A stretch of DNA of 64,000 nt, from assembly GCA_934532985.1 (NCBI GenBank), contig CAKTAV010000009.1, forward strand, positions 1 to 64,000, in the 5' to 3' direction. Made by a program: the position numbers and the translations under genes. This document shows, piece after piece, positions 60,138 to 64,000 of this stretch; positions within the stretch are counted from its first letter, which is position 1, and the number at the start of each line of letters is the position of its first letter. Below the pieces are notes generated by a model. The model worked only from the letters and a program-made list of their open reading frames with translations. It made no database searches and was not told the DNA's origin. The stretch comes from an uncultured Butyricicoccus sp. (GTDB lineage Bacteria > Bacillota > Clostridia > Oscillospirales > Butyricicoccaceae).

Positions 60138-61964
60138 ATGTGTGGAATTGTAGGCTTTGCCGGACGTCGCCCGGCGGCACCATTTCTTCTCGATGGTCTG
60201 AGCAAGCTGGAATACCGCGGCTATGACTCTGCCGGTATTGCGGTATTCGGCGACCATATTCGCACTGTAAAGTCCCGCGGTCGGCTGGAGGACCTGCGAA
60301 GCAAGGTGGCAGAGGTCAGCCATCTGGACGGTACGGTGGGCATTGGACATACGCGCTGGGCCACCCATGGCGCGCCGAACGACATCAACTCGCACCCGCA
60401 CAGCAGTATGAACGGACGCGTCAGCGTGGTGCACAACGGCATTATTGAAAACTATATCCCGCTCAAGCAGGAGCTGGAGGCAGCCGGTGTGGTATTCCGC
60501 TCGGAGACCGACACCGAGGTTGTCGCGCAGCTGTTTGAGTATTACTATGAGGGCGATATGGTGGATACGCTGATTCGCGTGCTTGGTCGCCTGCGCGGCT
60601 CGTATGCGCTGGGCATTCTGTGCGCGGATCATCCGGACACGATTCTCGCCGTGCGCAAGGACAGCCCGATGATTATCGGTCTGGGCGAGGGTGAAAACTA
60701 TATCGCCTCGGATATTCCGGCGGTGCTGGAGCATACCCGCAAGTACTATCTGCTGGGCGACAATGAAATTGTTGTCATGAGGGCGGACTCGGTACAGATT
60801 TTGGGCATGGATAAGCAGCCGATCGAGCACGAGATATTCGAGGTAAACTATGACATCTCGGCCGCGGAAAAGGGCGGATATGAGTACTTCATGATGAAGG
60901 AAATTCAGGAGCAGCCGCGCGCGGTTCGCACGTGCATCGGTTCGCGCATGCGCGAGGACGGGGAGATCGTGCTGGACAAGATCCGCCTGACCGAGGAGCA
61001 GATCAAGAAAATCGGACGCATTTATATTGTCGCCTGCGGCAGCGCATGGCACGCGGGCATTGTCGCCAAGTACGTCATCGAAGAAATCGCCCGCATTCCG
61101 GTGGAAGTTGATCTGGCGTCGGAGTTCCGCTACCGCCGCCCGATTCTCTCGCAGGATGATCTGTGCATTGCGATCAGCCAGTCCGGTGAGACGGCGGATA
61201 CGCTGGCGGCGCTGCGCGAGGCACGCGCCAATGACGTGTATGTTCTGTCCATTGTCAACGCCGTGGGCAGCACGATTGCCCGCGAGAGCGACGACGTACT
61301 GTATACGATGGCGGGACCAGAGATCGCCGTTGCGACCACCAAGGGCTATTCCACGCAGCTGGCTGTCATTTACCTGCTCGCGCTCAAGTTCGCAAAGGTG
61401 CGTCACGCAATGCGGCCGGAGCGCTTGGAGGAACTGCGTCAGGCGCTGCTGCGGCTGCCGGATCAGCTTGAGCCGCTGGTCAACATGCACGACCGCCTGC
61501 ACGACATGGCAAAGCGTTTTGCCGACCGCAATGATATCTTCCTGATTGGACGCGGCATCGACTACGGGGCGTCGCTGGAAAGCTCACTCAAGCTCAAGGA
61601 GATTTCCTATGTTCACTCGGAGGCGTATGCCGCCGGTGAGCTCAAGCACGGTACCATCTCGCTGATTGAGGAGGGCACGCCGGTGATTGCTGTGGCGACG
61701 CAGGATGCGCTGTATGAAAAGCTGGTCAGCAACGTCAAGGAGGTCAAGGCGCGCGGCGCGTATGTTGTGGCAATTGTTAAGGAAGGCTGTATGGATGTCG
61801 AGGAGATCGCCGACGAGGTCATCTACATTCCGGCGACGGACGATCTGTTTACCTCCACGCTGACGGTTGTGCCGATGCAGCTGCTGGCCTATTATATGGC
61901 GGTAGAGCGCGGCTGCGATGTCGATAAGCCGAGAAATCTTGCCAAATCGGTTACAGTAGAGTAA
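60138..61964 (+). CDS. glmS: Glutamine-fructose-6-phosphate aminotransferase (isomerizing)
   Basis: Makes glucosamine-6-phosphate from fructose-6-phosphate and glutamine, the first step to UDP-GlcNAc for the cell wall. It has 608 residues. The Ntn glutaminase domain begins MCGIVGFAGR with Cys2 as the nucleophile. Two SIS isomerase domains follow (CGSAWHAGIVAKYVIEE; SQSGETADTLAALREA), then the C-terminal DKPRNLAKSVTVE. GGAGGT at 60125 precedes the ATG, 50 nt after the ribozyme. Confidence 0.97.
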   Translation: MCGIVGFAGRRPAAPFLLDGLSKLEYRGYDSAGIAVFGDHIRTVKSRGRLEDLRSKVAEVSHLDGTVGIGHTRWATHGAPNDINSHPHSSMNGRVSVVHNGIIENYIPLKQELEAAGVVFRSETDTEVVAQLFEYYYEGDMVDTLIRVLGRLRGSYALGILCADHPDTILAVRKDSPMIIGLGEGENYIASDIPAVLEHTRKYYLLGDNEIVVMRADSVQILGMDKQPIEHEIFEVNYDISAAEKGGYEYFMMKEIQEQPRAVRTCIGSRMREDGEIVLDKIRLTEEQIKKIGRIYIVACGSAWHAGIVAKYVIEEIARIPVEVDLASEFRYRRPILSQDDLCIAISQSGETADTLAALREARANDVYVLSIVNAVGSTIARESDDVLYTMAGPEIAVATTKGYSTQLAVIYLLALKFAKVRHAMRPERLEELRQALLRLPDQLEPLVNMHDRLHDMAKRFADRNDIFLIGRGIDYGASLESSLKLKEISYVHSEAYAAGELKHGTISLIEEGTPVIAVATQDALYEKLVSNVKEVKARGAYVVAIVKEGCMDVEEIADEVIYIPATDDLFTSTLTVVPMQLLAYYMAVERGCDVDKPRNLAKSVTVE

Positions 61965-62187
61965 GAATGGCTCGACCGATTGAGACCGCACAAAAAGAGA
62001 TAAACGAATACATACGCGCTGCCTGCGGGCGGCGCGTGTTTTTGTGCTGCGGATAGTTTAACCAGAACGACATCAGAATTTTCCGTCACAATTTCACACT
62101 TTTTGTAGACACGCACAATTTTTGAACGTTTATTACAAAAAACAATGTGATTTTACACAATTCGCTATGGAAATTCGAGATAGCTTG
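61965..62187. terminator. glmS terminator and AT-rich spacer
   Basis: Stem ACGCGCTGCC / GGCGGCGCGT at 62014-62037, followed by GTTTTTGTG. The remaining 140 bp hold only the pgi promoter. Confidence 0.75.
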
Positions 62188-62196
62188 TGCTATACT
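62188..62196 (+). promoter_or_regulatory. Extended -10 promoter of pgi
   Basis: TGC then TATACT (62191-62196); no clear -35. Confidence 0.6.
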
Positions 62197-62284
62197 AAGT
62201 TTGTATTCGTTATATCATGATGTGCAAGCATATTGGGAGCATGTCAGAAAAGAAAGAGAATTGTGAAAAGGTGGATTTTAAACT

Positions 62285-63625
62285 ATGGCACTGCAACTGA
62301 AAATGACTGGTTTGACCGAATTCGTGAAGGAGACGGAGTTGGTCAATATGAACCCGCTCATTCAAACCTGCAACGAGATGATCCGGAGCAAGAAATATGC
62401 CGGAAACGACTTTTTGGGCTGGGTTGACCTGCCGGTTGACTACGACAAGGAAGAGTTTTCCCGCATTCAGGCGGCGGCAAAGACCATTCAGGAGACCTGT
62501 GATGTTCTGGTCGTCATCGGTATCGGCGGATCGTATCTGGGTGCGCGCGCGGCGATTGAGTTTGCCAACGGACAGATGTACAACGCGATTCGCGCAAAGG
62601 GGATTCCAGAAATCTATTTCGTCGGCAACAACATGAGCTCCGCGCAGCTGAACGATATCGTGACGATTATCGGAGAGCGCGATTTTGGCATTAACGTCAT
62701 CTCCAAGTCCGGCACGACGACGGAGCCGGCGATTGCATTTCGCCTGTTCAAGACACTGTGTGAGAAGAGATATGGCAAGGCAGGGGCCAAAAAGCGCATC
62801 TTTGCCACGACAGATAAGGCGCGCGGTGCGCTCAAGCAGCTGGCGACGGAGGAGGGCTATGAGACCTTTGTCGTCCCGGATGATGTCGGCGGTCGTTTTT
62901 CCGTGCTGTCGGCAGTCGGTCTGCTGCCGATTGCGGCGGCCGGCATTGACATTGCGGAGATGATGCGCGGCGCAGCGGAATCGCGCGAAGCCTTCCAGAA
63001 CGGAACGACGATGGACAATCTGTGTTTTCGCTATGCGGCTCTGCGCAATATTCTGTACCGCAAGGGAAAGGGCACCGAGATTCTCGTCAACTACGAGCCG
63101 GCACTATCCATGTTTGGTGAATGGTTTAAGCAGCTATTTGCGGAGTCGGAAGGCAAGGATCTCAAGGGAATTTTCCCGGTATCCGCAAATTTCTCCACCG
63201 ATTTGCACTCGATTGGTCAGTTTATTCAGGACGGCACACGCAATCTGTTTGAGACCGTGCTGTGGGTCAAGGAATCCCGCGCAGAGGTTGTCATTCCGGA
63301 AGCGGAGGACGATCTGGACGGTCTGAACTATCTGGCGGGACAGACGATGCACTTTGCCAACTCCAAGGCATATAACGGCACGCTGCTGGCGCATGTGGAC
63401 GGCGGATGCCCAAATATCGTGCTGGAAATTGACCGCACGGATGCCTATCATTTCGGCTATCTGGTGTACTTCTTTGAGAAGGCATGCGGTCTGTCGGGCT
63501 ATCTGCTCGGTATCAATCCGTTTGATCAGCCGGGTGTGGAGAGCTATAAGAAGAATATGTTTGCCCTGTTGGGCAAGCCGGGCTATGAGGACGCCAAGAC
63601 GGCGCTGGAGGCACGGCTGAAGTAA
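62285..63625 (+). CDS. pgi: Glucose-6-phosphate isomerase
   Basis: Interconverts glucose-6-phosphate and fructose-6-phosphate. It has 446 residues, the short Firmicutes type of about 450. The family signature GIGGSYLGARAAIEF, the phosphate loop SKSGTTTEPAIAFR and catalytic-region VGGRFSVLSAVGLLP are present, with HSIGQFIQDG near the active-site histidine. AAGGTGGA lies about 10 bases before the ATG at 62285. It follows glmS but with its own promoter. Together they act on the same metabolite, fructose-6-phosphate. Confidence 0.96.
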   Translation: MALQLKMTGLTEFVKETELVNMNPLIQTCNEMIRSKKYAGNDFLGWVDLPVDYDKEEFSRIQAAAKTIQETCDVLVVIGIGGSYLGARAAIEFANGQMYNAIRAKGIPEIYFVGNNMSSAQLNDIVTIIGERDFGINVISKSGTTTEPAIAFRLFKTLCEKRYGKAGAKKRIFATTDKARGALKQLATEEGYETFVVPDDVGGRFSVLSAVGLLPIAAAGIDIAEMMRGAAESREAFQNGTTMDNLCFRYAALRNILYRKGKGTEILVNYEPALSMFGEWFKQLFAESEGKDLKGIFPVSANFSTDLHSIGQFIQDGTRNLFETVLWVKESRAEVVIPEAEDDLDGLNYLAGQTMHFANSKAYNGTLLAHVDGGCPNIVLEIDRTDAYHFGYLVYFFEKACGLSGYLLGINPFDQPGVESYKKNMFALLGKPGYEDAKTALEARLK

Positions 63626-63640
63626 TCTGAGATACTATAA

Positions 63641-63685
63641 AAAAACGCACGTCTTTCGGAATATGTTCCGAAGGGCGTGCGTTTT
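63641..63685. terminator. Bidirectional terminator after pgi
   Basis: AAAACGCACG / CGTGCGTTTT outer stem with inner TTTCGGAA / TTCCGAAG. Confidence 0.9.
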
Positions 63686-63910
63686 GCTGCTTGCCATTGT
63701 ACAACAAGCAGCTGTAAATTGTTGAAATTTCAACTTTTTGCGCAATTTGTTTGAAATTTTGCGTTTTAGGGTGTAAAATAGCGGTGCTCCATCAAAAAAG
63801 ATGGTTTTAAGAGCAAAATAGTTTTCAAATCTACATTATTTTGTTTCGGATACTGCACGCTGTATTGTGGGAAATGGCATGATGCAGCGGTGTGTTTATG
63901 AGGAATGCAT

Positions 63911-64000
63911 ATGAAATTATTTACTTCCGCCGATCTCGCCTCCGTGCGCACGGTCGGCATCCCGCGCGCCCTGCTGTATCACCGCTACGGCGTGCAGTGG
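63911..64000 (+). CDS. Start of an acyl-CoA dehydratase activase-related (DUF2229) protein, cut by window edge
   Basis: Thirty codons from ATG 63911 to the window end, with GAGGAA 6 bases upstream. The opening VRTVGIPRALLYHRYGVQW matches the N terminus of the DUF2229/COG3581 family. These proteins are related to the components of 2-hydroxyacyl-CoA dehydratases and are often fused to a BadF/BadG-type ATPase. The rest lies outside, so function and length cannot be judged. Confidence 0.65.
   Translation, partial: MKLFTSADLASVRTVGIPRALLYHRYGVQW

Overview
The window is a chromosomal segment of a low-to-mid GC, spore-forming, anaerobic Firmicute of the class Clostridia. The supporting signs are strong AGGAGG ribosome binding sites, TTGACA/TATAAT promoters with 17-bp spacers, a reverse rubrerythrin, spoVA sporulation genes, a glmS ribozyme, a phosphocarrier-type PTS and clostridial RpoB/RpoC. 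A gut Oscillospirales (Butyricicoccus/Agathobaculum-like) is my best guess, but it is inference from overall feel and not a search.

Layout. 0-2 kb: the end of a tRNA-Leu gene, an Rrf2 regulator with a rubrerythrin, and a small membrane protein. 2.4-9.9 kb: rpoB-rpoC with their own promoter and a structured leader. 10-15.3 kb: malY-trmO (leftward), an HD protein, a secreted six-repeat SH3b protein, a Fic protein and tRNA-Pro. 15.6-17.9 kb: glyS and a lipoprotein. 18.3-26.4 kb: a seven-gene arginine cluster argG-H-C-J-B-D-F behind an ArgR-like operator. It encodes the acetyl-cycle route from glutamate to arginine, except carbamoyl phosphate synthesis. 26.8-28.4 kb: an AraC regulator and a chloramphenicol acetyltransferase homologue. 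28.6-33.4 kb: the rest of the str region (L7Ae-like protein, rpsL, rpsG, fusA, tuf), which lies 19 kb from rpoC instead of next to it. 34-36.6 kb: a PadR/DUF1700/DUF4097 operon and a decayed secreted-protein gene. 36.7-43.4 kb: pepF, then a leftward inositol-type operon (iolG-like dehydrogenase, sugar isomerase-like protein, sugar-binding lipoprotein) with a divergent AraC regulator. 43.5-48.2 kb: an AIM24-like protein, a thioredoxin reductase-like protein, a small membrane protein and ptsH-ptsI. 48.7-54 kb: a LacI regulator, an orphan transcription unit, and spoVAE, spoVAD, a MATE transporter and spoVAC. 54.3-54.7 kb: a candidate type I toxin-antitoxin locus. 54.7-64 kb: glgA, a zinc-ribbon membrane protein, DUF5662, DUF445, glmS with its ribozyme, pgi and the start of a DUF2229-type gene.

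Between genes sits a family of non-coding, hairpin-rich repeats (at about 2.1, 9.95, 17.1, 33.6, 48.5, 50.3 and 56.5 kb). They share the words GTCTGTTCTCAGAGTAAA, AGCTCCCTTTGCACAAGGGAGC-like hairpins and TATTTTCCGTCTA ends, and often follow a GGGTCTGCTGC-type terminator.

The most interesting unannotated structure is at 54.28-54.70 kb. Two convergent consensus promoters bracket a 35-residue hydrophobic peptide gene and share an 11-bp inverted repeat at their start sites. A strong promoter-to-terminator unit without a convincing protein (49.9-50.25 kb) and a folded rpsL-rpsG intercistronic region (29.37-29.51 kb) are next.
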